A stretch of 64,000 nt of DNA from Mortierella sp. BCC40632 (Eukaryota > Mortierellomycota > Mortierellomycetes > Mortierellales > Mortierellaceae): positions 1,976,501 to 2,040,500 of the forward strand of contig WAEK01000010.1 of the NCBI GenBank assembly GCA_011634665.1. Reading direction: 5' to 3'. This document shows, piece by piece, positions 1 to 12,829 of this stretch. The position numbers were made by a program, and so were the translations under genes. The first letter of the stretch is position 1. Every line of letters begins with the position of its first letter. The notes under the pieces were generated by a model that was not told the origin of the DNA, ran no database searches, and saw only the letters and a list, made by a program, of their open reading frames with translations.

Positions 1-1942
1 GGGGCTCGACTAGAAGCAGCAGTGGTCGATCCCGATCCAGAGGAAGAATTGGTTCCCGTACGGGTAGCCGTGCCCACAAGTGTTGGGCTCTTGGTCTTTG
101 TACGTTCTGTAGACACCTTGAGCGAAGCGGACGAAGTGGACCTGGCGGAAGCTCCTCCTGGAGCTTTGGTTTTCATAATCACATTGGCGTTTGCCGAGTG
201 CTCGGACAAGTTGGCTCCAGTCAAGAGCGACTTTAGCCCGGGCGAGGGATTTTTGGGTGGTTGTTGCTGAGATCGCAGCCGTGGATTGCCCGAGCTGGCG
301 GCAAGTGCGTCCAGGACAGAGGAGGTGCTTGAAGGTCCAGAGCTGACGAATGCGCTCATGCTCCGACTATTTCCAGTCCGTGACAAGGACGACGATGAGG
401 ACGACGATGACATGGAGGGTACATAGGACATGACGGAATAGCTCGCTGACCGACTAGTACTCCGAGGTCGCGATGGCATTTTGGAAGGGCCTGCAGGCAC
501 GTTCTCCAGAGCCACACTAATGTTCCAGGGAGGTCGAGAACTAAGGGATGCTGGCAGCGAGGAGGAAACCAATCCTGAAGCGAATGCATTCTGGAGACTA
601 GTGGGTGTCTCGTTTCGGGGTGGGTGTTCGGCCGCTGAGGAAGCAGACCTGGTATTGCCTCGCTTGGGCACCACCATGGGCAAGGTCTGAGTAGCCTGGT
701 GGGTCTGCTGAACAGGTTGAGGTTCTGGAGCGGGTGGGCTGGGCAGTGGTGCCTGTTTGGTCTTTTTGGGCTGTTTCCGCACAGGAGAGGAGGCTGGAGT
801 CAAGGGTTTTGTCAGAGTGGGCGAGGTGGGTGGGGGGAGGAGAGGCTAGAGTTCTTTGGATTTGCTTTGGTTTTGTTCAAAGATTCCTGGTCATCCCAGG
901 TCATGCCGAGTCCAAGTTCCGAGCCCAGTGAATTGGCATGGACACCATCCCAATGGCCCTCCTCCTCGTCGTCCTCGTCCTCTTCCTCCTCCTCATCCTC
1001 ATTGTCGTCGGCCTGGTCTAAGGACTCTTGGCTCTGGTTACTACTAGAGGCGGTGATGCGCTTTGGCTTTGGAGGGCGAGAGCCTTTGGACCAGCTTCCT
1101 CCTTCGAGGTCGTTTTCGATCCGCAGATGGTGGATAGTATCCTGGGCCTCCTCGAGCATGTGGGCGTACTCCTTTGTGTTGGAGATCATCTCGACGACCC
1201 TGCCTTCGCAGGTGACTTGTCTGTTCTCGAGTTCCTCCAATGTCGATCGGATCGTGCCGCTCTCGGACAGAACCTGCATGTACAGACAAAACAGAAAAAA
1301 AAGAGACAAACACAGCCTCGGTGAATCAGAGCTCTTTTGTTTTCTATTTTTTTTTTTTTTTTTTTCTTTCTCTTTTTTTCCCCTGTCTGGATGCTTGTGT
1401 GTTTGTGTCCGAATGTGGCCAAACAAAGCAAACACAATTATCATGCAAGACATGTTGGCCATGGGTTATAGTTCTTTTTTTGGTGTTGTGGGTCAATTAT
1501 TTACCTTTCCAAGATCAGACTGGATCAGCTTGACGGCCATGTTTGTGCTGGTAAACGATTGCTTCTGTTTGTCGAGTGCTTCCTCGAGTTGTGCCTGGAG
1601 ATTGACGTTCACTTCTTGGGTTGTGCTCAATTCCTGCTCGACTTCGCCCAGTCGTCGAGAGTAGGCACTGACCTTGGATTTAGCGTCCAAGACCTCGGTT
1701 CCCATCTCGTTCATTTGGTCCACCAGTCCATCCAGTTCCTTCCGGAATGACTTGAGATCTCGTCGACATGTGTCGAGCTCGCGTTGAAGTACTTCGTTAT
1801 GGCCTGTGAGGGTCTTGACTTCATCCTCGGATCCTGTGAGTTGGGACGAGAGTTCCATTGCCTGGTTTGCTTTTGACTGGAGTAGCATGTTTTGATCCTG
1901 AAGGGACTGGAGCTAATATGGACACGGGGGAAGCATGAGTAG

Positions 1943-1978
<36 letters not shown>

Positions 1979-2892
1979 AAAGAAGAAGAAAAAATAATAA
2001 AGGCAGCTGCGTTGAGTTCTGGGTACCCTTTTGATTTGACTGTGTGGCTAAAACCGATAGTCGTCCACACTCAAAGGAGAGAGGTGTGTATGTGAGAGAG
2101 AGAGATAGCAAGGGCAACCCCCCCTCCCCCTCCTTCCCCCAAGGCTTTCCTAGCTTACCTTGGCATATGTGTTCATTTCCACTTGTTCCAATTGCTGTTG
2201 AAGACCAAGGCCCAGTCGAGCAGCCAGGTCCAGGTTGGCAGCCAGCGACTGCCGCTCCTGCTCCTTTTCCGCGAGTAGCTGTTTCAGGACCACGGGGTCG
2301 TGGATATGGTCAACATGGAGCATAAGGTTCTCGGCGTCGGATGATGTCGATGCTCGACCAGGAGCTATGTCCGGTACGGGTAGCCAAGATGTAGCGTAGT
2401 CGGTCATGTCGGGTAATGGGATGGCCGCAGCAATAGCAAGGCGTGACGGAGAGATTGTAGTAAGCGGGCGAGAGAAAGAGGGAGAGAGAGAGAGAGAGGG
2501 AGAAAGAGAAAGAGAGGAAGAGGAGGAGGAGGAGGAGGAGGAAGAGAAAGGAGGAAGAAGATGAGGATGAAAGGAAAGAAGAGAAGGAAAGGAAAAAAAA
2601 GCGGAAAAAAAAAAAGGAGGGAGAGGCGAAAGGCGGATGAGATGTCAGATAGATGATTGGGCTAGTTAACATGCGGCTGGGGCGTGAAAGCAGAAGAGGT
2701 CTTGATGAAGTAAGAGCGAACAAAGCGGGTGGGTTGGTCGGTGTTGGGCTGCCGCTGCAGCAACAGCAGCAGCATTACACTTTGACTACCACTAGGGGTT
2801 TGCAGGCTGCAAGGTGATCGGAGCGTATCACTGTGGTTCACTTTCAAGAGTTGGGGGATTTGATTGTTGTTGTTGTTGTTGTTACCTGTCAT
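1..2892 (-). CDS. HAP1_N/TRAK-like coiled-coil motor adaptor (3' end cut by window edge)
   Basis: Model exons on the minus strand: 2886..2892, 2159..2364, 1505..1912 and <1..1273, with GTAA donors, TAG/CAG acceptors and matching phases. The protein begins with a short Ser-rich stretch, then a long coiled coil. Near residue 35 it has LDLAARLGLGL, close to the CC1 box (AAxxG) of TRAK/Milton, BICD and Spindly dynein adaptors. About 200 residues later, HMLEEAQDTIHHLR resembles the end of the HAP1 N-terminal conserved region in TRAK. An acidic Asp/Glu run and a long Ser/Pro/Gln-rich tail follow. Known members link organelles to dynein/kinesin; that role here is inference. The start at 2892 has a strong Kozak context; 2407 or an exon extending to 2961 or beyond are alternatives. 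Protein-like sequence near 3430-3640 (-) may be another 5' exon. Two frames meet at the G6 run 832-837, so the tail is frameshifted or misassembled. Confidence 0.62.
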
Positions 2893-3165
2893 GGCTGCTG
2901 CAGCCGCTTGGGCCGAGTAGATGTCATCGGGCGCAAAGTTGTAGGGCGGACATGGGGTACTCTGTAGTGTGAATATGGATAATGTGTGTGTGTGTGTGTG
3001 TGGAGAGAGAGAGAAAGAAAGAGAAAGAGAGAGAGCGAGAGATCGGGTTGGGAGAACAGGGAAGCAGGCAAGAGAAGAACAAAGGCGGAGGTTAGTATGA
3101 GGAATGATGAGTGAGCAAGAGAGAGAGAGAGAGAGAGAAAAGAGAGAAGAGAAAGAGACAGAGAC

Positions 3166-3207
<42 letters not shown>

Positions 3208-3725
3208 GGTGGGGTGGGGAAGAACACACTGACTAGTTCTCTCTTTCTCTCAAGAAGGGTCAAGAACGTAACCTCTTCTCCGCTTTTTCTCTCTCTCCCC
3301 CCCTCCCTCCCCTCCCTTTCTCTCCAACTGCGACCGTGCTCCTTGTCCTTATTGTCCGTGTCCTAGGACTGAACAACAGGGCCAAGGGCGGGCCACAGGG
3401 GCAGCAACGTGAGCACCGTCCATAAAGCACGGACGACGGACTGGAAAGACGCGTTCATTAGACGATGATTGGGTCACACGGGGCTCAGCATCTTGGCTGG
3501 GTTGGGTTGGGTTGGGTTGGGTTGAGCTAATGTCCCTTGGCCCCTTTCCCTTGCTGCCTGTTGGATCGCTTTCGCCCGGTCCAAGGTAGACGGGGTTGGA
3601 CATCGGGGAGAAAGGGTTGTAGGCAGGCAGGGATTGATAGCCATGGAAGTAGGAAGTGGAACGTTTGAGCAGACAGTGGCTCGAAGAGGGCGGCATGCAC
3701 GCCAGGGACAGGGTGGTTGCGAAGA

Positions 3726-3769
<44 letters not shown>

Positions 3770-4471
3770 GGGGGGCATGCTTGCTTACTCATGCACCCAA
3801 CAAAGAACGCTCTTGGCAAGTGGGCAAGAGGGGCGTCCGTTTGGCTCTTTACTGCAGTCTACAGCTGTGTGTAATGTGGGACTCTGAAATGGCATGGGAG
3901 CAAGGTGAATGAGCGATGGGGTGGGGAGGAGAAAGAGAAAGAGAGAGAGAGAGTGTGTGTGTGTTTGTGTATGTGTGAAAAGGGAGGCCAGGTACCTCAA
4001 AGGAATTAGTCCGACTATGCGGTGGCCGGGCCGGGGTGAGCATCGTGTGGAGGGAACGCGCGCTGAGCTAAGAGGATGCTGCGAGTTGGAAGGGAGAGGT
4101 TGGATCGAATGTCGGTGAGTGTGGGCGGAGCAGTTGAAGCGAAAAGAAGAGAAGCGATGTCAAGAAGGGTCAATGGCCATACTGAGTGTGTGGGTGTGGG
4201 TGTGGGTGTGTGTTCAAGAGTGCAAGGGTGTGTGAGAGCAACAGTCGGGGGTCGAGTGGGAGATGTGGAGACGGATAGGATGGGCACAAAGAGAAAAGAA
4301 GGGGATTTGTGGAGAGAGAGAGAGAGGAAGAGAATGGATGGATGGATGAATGGATGGATGGATGGGTGATTTGGATGGTTGGATGGATGGTTGGAATAAG
4401 AGTAAGAGAGTAAGAGAGAGAAAGAGAAAGAGAAAGAGAAAGAGAAAGAGGAGAGAGCAGTCGCGGTGGGG

Positions 4472-4509
<38 letters not shown>

Positions 4510-4864
4510 ACTCTCACTATTACTCCCCGGTGTGTGTGGAGCGCGCTTTTGGCTTTGGCTTCACTTGGCATCACTTGTCCATAGTTGAAGTTCTCCTCTC
4601 GTGTCTTCCCACGTCGTCTGCGTCCCTTCATACCCGACTCGAGGAGGCGGAGGAGGGGGGGAACCGCTGGCTGGCTGGTTGTTGTTTTTGTTTCTTGTTG
4701 TAATCTGCCTGCTCTGTCTACCTCTTCTCACTTGCACGGGTGGGTGCATCCTTTCCCTGCTGGGTCTATTTAGGGATGCAGCAGCAGGGCCGGCACGGTT
4801 GCCAGCCGGGGCTCAATGCTCTGTGTTGCTCTTATTGCAATAATGCACTTCTGAGGCCTTGCCC

Positions 4865-4895
<31 letters not shown>

Positions 4896-5561
4896 ATCAG
4901 GCCGGGGATGGACGAATATGTGGGTGGGTTGGGGGGATGATAGGTAAGCCAAAAGAGAAAAGAGAAAGAGGATGTTACTAGGATAGATGTGTGTCCATGT
5001 CTGTCTCTGCAGATGACATGTGTCTCGCTCGCGAGGTGAGTGGAGAGAGAAGCCTGCCCTTGACCGCTAGACCTGTCCATGCATTTTCCTCCTCTCCCGT
5101 AGCTTTCCCGCTCAATGCTCTCACATCTCCTCTCACTCTGTGTGGTACTATTCTCCCACCAGGTTTGTCCACTATCCCACATGGATCCTGTTGTTCCCTG
5201 CAGCATAGCCTTGTTTTTTCTTTTTCTTTTTCAAAGAAGAAGAGAAAAAAAGAAAAAGAAAAGGCTGATCTAGCTAGGAGAGCCAGATCCGGGGTGGTCC
5301 CTTTGTCTCTTGTCTGATAAGTCATCAGGGGCAATGGCGATCTGTCTGAAAGTGTATAGAGCCAGGCTAATCCAATCCACGGAGCTTCTTCTGTGTTGCG
5401 CTTCTCCCGTCGCTGGCCAGGGACCCATCACTTCCTTTCGTTTCCCTTCCCTTGTTATTTTTTTTTTTCCAAAAAAAAAAATTGCACGTGCGAATCATGT
5501 GAGGAAATAAATAGTCGGCCATAAGCGGAAATAACGGTCTCAGGGGAGAGAGTCTGAGAGG

Positions 5562-5594
<33 letters not shown>

Positions 5595-5872
5595 CTGGTT
5601 GCTGCGGCCTCGCAGTATGGTGGTATGTCGGAGAAGAGAGATAGAGATAGCAAAAGAGAGAGAGAGAGAACTAGTAGAGTGGCAAGTAGTGCTAGTGCAA
5701 GAGAGAGCGAGAGCGAACACAAAAAAAAAAAAGTTTCAAAGGAGAATCATCTCGTTTTCGCTGTTTTCTTTTTCTTTCTCTCTTCTTCTTCTTCTTCTTC
5801 TTCTTCTTTTCTCTTTCTTTCACTCTCTCATCCTCCCATCTCTTTAATCTCTCTTTTTTTTTCTTCTTATCA
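2893..5872. other. Shared 5' region between divergent genes; low-complexity DNA
   Basis: This stretch separates the starts of the TRAK-like gene (-) and DED1 (+). It is mostly GA/CT microsatellite, with a (TTGGG)n stretch at 3497-3524, (GA)n at 3731-3766 and an A29 run at 4865-4893. CT-rich DNA (5763-5865) directly precedes the DED1 start codon. A minus-strand open frame at about 3349-3700 contains non-repetitive Pro/Tyr/Ser-rich sequence and could be an unassigned 5' exon of the upstream gene. No other gene can be supported. Confidence 0.6.
4333..4394. repeat. Imperfect (ATGG)n microsatellite
   Basis: About 60 bases of tandem ATGG units interrupted by single substitutions, lying between GA-rich tracts. 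Confidence 0.9.
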
Positions 5873-8589
<2,717 letters not shown>

Positions 8590-8901
8590 AGCCGGTCCGT
8601 GGGTGAAGCCTCTGCCTGACACAGGACCTTGTCGACCGGATGCATTTTGGCGCGCTCTTTGTGCTGTTCTCTCTCCTTTCTCACCTTGGAAGTCTGTTCT
8701 ATTGCCTACGTTCTCTCTCTCTTTTTTTTATTTTTCATGAAAACTACAGGACCCGCTGGTTTCCCGACCTTTTCCATTGTATACCCCCCATGTTAATCCG
8801 AATCGTTTTTTCTTTCTTCGAGCGTTTTTCACTTCATTGAAACCGAATCGTACTTTTTATTTTTATTTGGGGTCCCAACAGGATCGATGTCTCCACCTTG
8901 C

Positions 8902-8933
<32 letters not shown>

Positions 8934-9592
8934 CAAAAAAAGTTCATTATGAGCAAGCCAGGAAGGAAACAAAAAAAGAAAAAGAAAAAAAAGAAGGAAA
9001 GAGGTTTTTTTTTTTCTCTTTACCACCTTTCTCTTTTCTTTTTTTTTTTTTTTTCTTTTTCCTTTCTTCTCTCACTCCTGTGCTTTAGCAAACGTTTGTG
9101 TTCCTGTCGTTTTCATTTCAGATAGTCCAATGTCTTCCTATATAGAACAGCCTTCTCCAGCGCCATTTTTTTTTTTTCTTCTTCCCATTTATGTATGCAT
9201 TCAATCCCCCCCTCCCCAGTTCGACTTTTGTGTTTTTGTGTATTTCTATCTTTGCCCTTCCCTTCTCTTACTGTTGTTGATTTCTATTTTTTCTATAGTC
9301 TTTTTTTTTTTCTGCATTTTTTTTTTCTTTTTTTTTTTTTTCTTTTTTGATTCATCTCTTGTAAGAGATGGAGAAAGAAAGAGAGAGAAAAAAGAAAGAA
9401 AGAAAGAAAGAAAGAAAAAGAATACAAGAGGTTTAAGAAAGTACGCAACCTCTAGTTCATAGAACCATACAATACAAATCTTTAGTTTTCTTCAACTCAT
9501 GGACCCAGGGATTGGTAGAAATGATCTCTGAGAGGTGTCTGGTTCTTTTATAGACGTTGGATTTGAATGATCATTACTATCTCCAATACCAA

Positions 9593-9647
<55 letters not shown>

Positions 9648-10367
9648 TAGCAATTAAGCGACTTGTAGAGCAAGAAAAGAAAGAGAAAGAAAGAGGCGGG
9701 TTTGATAGTCCAAACAGATTTTAGTGTAGTCATAAAAGGTATAGTTGGAAACATTAGCGATCAAGTCCTGTTCTTTTGCAACTGAATTATAAAGCGGGCT
9801 ATGAGAGTGTGGTGGAAATTGGAAATTCAAATGCGAGCGATTCGACTGGTCCCTCTCTGAGGAACACTAGATCATGAAGGAGGGACTGGAGAGGCCCATG
9901 ACGAAGCAAGGTGTGGAGCATTTTCTTGTCGAGTTATTCGACAAGAGGAGAGAGAGAGAGAGAAGACACATCCTCTCGGAATCCATTCCAAAAAATATTA
10001 ATTTAATTGCCCTAGACTGCTTTAGCTTCAGATAGAAAAAAATAATAATTAGGACGAGAGGGGAGTGAGGAGTAACAACATGAGGTATGGAGTGCGAAAA
10101 AAAAAAAAAAAAAAAAAAAAAAAAGGAATACTATTTGAACAGGATAAAGAGGTGGAGGCATGTTGTACACTATGGATCGGAGGGGTTTAGAAGGAAAGTT
10201 GAGACAGGTCTAGTACGAAAGAGAGAAAAAAAAAGAAGAATAATAACAACAATGGCTACTACAGAAATGGTATTAAATGATAACAACAACGACAAAACCA
10301 TCTTCCCCCCTTCTGTCAACCAACTGGAAGCAAGAGGAGGAGACGGCAAAGAGGGAGAGAGACCTTT
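8590..10367. other. Convergent intergenic region (3' ends of DED1 and the transporter)
   Basis: Holds the DED1 3' UTR, A and T homopolymers (about 8906-8933, 9036-9055, 10098-10124) and a (TC)25 tract at 9595-9644. The unique part at 9650-10000 includes a perfect 8-bp stem with a 5-nt loop at 9925-9945 and a weaker GTCCCTC/GAGGGAC pairing just upstream. No coding region is supported. Confidence 0.6.
9595..9644. repeat. (TC)n microsatellite
   Basis: An uninterrupted TC dinucleotide tract of about 50 bases. Confidence 0.95.
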
Positions 10368-12451
10368 TTATCCGTAGAAAATACGGCGAATATTGGCGCT
10401 CAGGCAGATCGTCATGACCATGAATCCATAGACAATCAAACACACAGACAAAATCTTGCGGAAGTGCCATCGGTCGTTAATGTGCAGCTTGTAATAAAAG
10501 AAACCGGGCAGGATGAACGAAATCGCTGTCGAACCCGTCGAACCCACCAAGGACAAGACCAATTCCAAAGTCGAGACCGTGATCGCAATAAGATAGCTTC
10601 CGATCAAAATACAGAGAGTCATAACAATGAACTTGAATTCCGACTGGATGGCACCCGATCCATGATCATCATGCGAGATTGGAGCCTGTGGGGAAGTCAC
10701 GGTTGCGGAGCTAATCGAATGTTCACGCAGGTCGTCATCCTCTCCATCCGGAACGGTTGGTGTCAAGCTATCATAATCTCTAGCCTTGCCGAACCGAGTC
10801 GACTCCCAAAAGGCAACAATGGCATTCAGCACTTTGTCGAGACAGGCACGGCAGGGGTGGCATTGAAGTGGGAACGAGAACATGACCAAGATCACAATTG
10901 CAATGCGTCCGATCGTAACCAAGAGTCCTGCGTTGTACATCTGGATAATGTTGGAGCCCACAACGTTGCCAAAGGTCAAGTAGCCTAGGACACCAATGAT
11001 GTGGTAGACCACTGCAGCCGATCCAATCGATGAACTAATGATTCGGTTCAACATGCTCTGTCCATTGTCGGTCAACTCGTTGTATACAGAAAAGATCTAT
11101 CCATACGTAGAGTAATATGAAGAATGTGTGAGAATAAAAGGGGAAACCCAATTGACTAACATCATTCTTTTTCCCAAAAAGAGAAAGGAGAGAGAGAAGC
11201 CGAGAAACAACGACATGATCTTCTTACATTCTGGTGGCATGTAAAGGCAAACACAAAGATGGGCAGTGTGGTCAAGAACTGGGGAGTGAGATGCACAAGC
11301 CGGATTTCTTCCATTGGAGGCATAGGCTGAGTTGGGTTCACGTAGTAGTAGACTACAATAAAGACCAGGTACACAACCGCTCCCAAGGCCAAGGCACTGG
11401 TTGCCTTGAGAGAGTCGAGCTTCTTCAGGAACGAGAGAGGTGCAATGATACCCATAAAGAGCGTGATCCAGAATCGACGGTCGACTAGGAACCAAAGGGC
11501 GGGATCCATCTCACCCACACCATCTCCTCCTGCAGCAGAAAAGGCCATCGTAGTCACTGATCGGACCACTTCTGGCATCAGATCACCAATAATGATCAAA
11601 TACGAGATACCCACACCAAAGCATTTGATCGCAATCGCAAGATCAAACCAGACTGCAGCCGAGGGATAGGTTAATTTTGAGCATGCAAAGAACGAGGCGG
11701 AGCGGCCCTGGGTCTTGCTCGCACTTCGAGTCAGGAAGTAGAGTCCAAGGGAAGAAGCCAGAGCCGAGAACACAATCATGAAGCTTCCAAGCAAAAGACC
11801 GACTGCTGCTAATGCCGAGGGCTAAATTGAACACCATTTGTGTGTTTGTGTGAGTGGTTGAAAGATGTGTCAGGAGGTCAGACAGGGCGCATTCTCGAGG
11901 GAGGAGGGAGGGAGGGGTGGGTTGGGTTGGGTGGGGTCGCCTCGGCAAATTTCTTTTTTAACAATAGGACTTACCATGGCAAGCATTCCTGTGCCAAGGA
12001 TGGTATTGGCGAGGTTGATCGTCTAATCCAACCCGAATAAAGAAAGAAAGATGAAGGAATCATCCGAACGATTAGTCATTTGGCTGACATGGGTGCTACT
12101 TCCCCCACAAATGAGAGCATCTCTCTCAACATTCTCTCAATCCGAGACATGAGGCACGAGGCCCTGATGTACAGAGAAGAGATGGAGGAAAGGTTCAGGC
12201 GTATTTGGTTCCATTGTCCAAATGTCGAGTGGCTAATGGTCAGAATGGTTCAAAGGATCCTCCCCCACTCTTTTCTTTTTCGTTACAAGATAGTCCCCAA
12301 ATGTCTTGTATGTGTGTATGCAACTGGCAAGGAAGTAGGGCTCTAATGCACCGCAGGGCGTAAGAGTCGACATGGGCCAAAATAGAACGGGTCAAACAGA
12401 CCAGACCAGACCAGACCAGACAGGACAGGATAGGACAGGACAGGACAAACA

Positions 12452-12485
<34 letters not shown>

Positions 12486-12829
12486 AAAATACTTACACAG
12501 CTCCAGAATCCTGCTGAAGGGCCAACCTCGCTGCCATGCCCAATGTCCTGATTGTGATGTGGGCCATGGTTCAAGAGTGGGGATTCGTCTGTCGAGTGGC
12601 GCTCTTCATCGGCAAAGAGATGGTGATTCTGGTTGATGTTATGTGGTAGCCCCTTGCGACCCGTCCCCTTGGAATACGACGAAGCAGCATCCTTGAAGGG
12701 ACCCGAGGAACTGATGTGGGTACTGGCACGACTACTGGATCGAGAGAGTGAACTCGCAGGCCGAACAGTGACGGCAGATGAGGAGGAGGGGATGGCCTCG
12801 CGGGTCATAGTTCCGTAGTTTTGCGCCAT
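10368..12829 (-). CDS. Amino acid transporter, AAAP family (AVT/SLC38-like)
   Basis: Minus-strand exons 12497..12829, 11975..12022, 11228..11821 and 10368..11096 give 567 residues, all phase 0. The first 105 or so residues are Ser-rich and disordered. Then comes the family signature INLANTILGTGMLAMP at TM1, followed by ten or so hydrophobic segments. The sequence FPLQCHPCRACLDKV in the second half is typical of fungal Avt5-7 and animal SLC38 sodium- or proton-coupled carriers. An approximately 80-residue hydrophilic loop (Asp/Ser/His-rich) separates late segments. Known fungal relatives move neutral or basic amino acids across the vacuolar membrane; the exact substrate cannot be told. The start is the first ATG of the exon, with the Ser-rich tail in frame. 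Intron 1 contains a pentamer repeat, a poly-A run (poly-T in the sense direction) and a possible opposite-strand ORF. Confidence 0.93.
12089..12346 (+). CDS. Hypothetical small ORF nested in transporter intron 1
   Basis: An 85-residue ATG-to-stop frame on the strand opposite the transporter, wholly inside its first intron (12023-12496). Unlike most short frames here it is not low-complexity. It is predicted helical and rich in Arg/Glu/Met/Trp, with FHCPNVEWLMV, a pattern reminiscent of leucine-rich or F-box-linked repeats. It could be a nested gene, a relic of a larger gene, or chance. No family was recognised. Confidence 0.22.
   Translation: MGATSPTNESISLNILSIRDMRHEALMYREEMEERFRRIWFHCPNVEWLMVRMVQRILPHSFLFRYKIVPKCLVCVYATGKEVGL
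12396..12447. repeat. Pentanucleotide repeat (CAGAC / CAGGA)n in intron
   Basis: Four CCAGA units pass into about five ACAGG/ATAGG units, inside intron 1 of the amino acid transporter and beside a 28-nt poly-A run. Confidence 0.9.

Noticed and set aside
3497..3524. TTGGG tandem units that look telomere-like.
   Set aside because: Only about five units inside a longer open frame, far from a contig end, and the unit differs from the fungal TTAGGG repeat.
4865..4893. Long poly-A and poly-T runs as tails of retroposed elements.
   Set aside because: They lack flanking target duplications or an element body upstream, and they occur in both introns and spacers with a strand bias.
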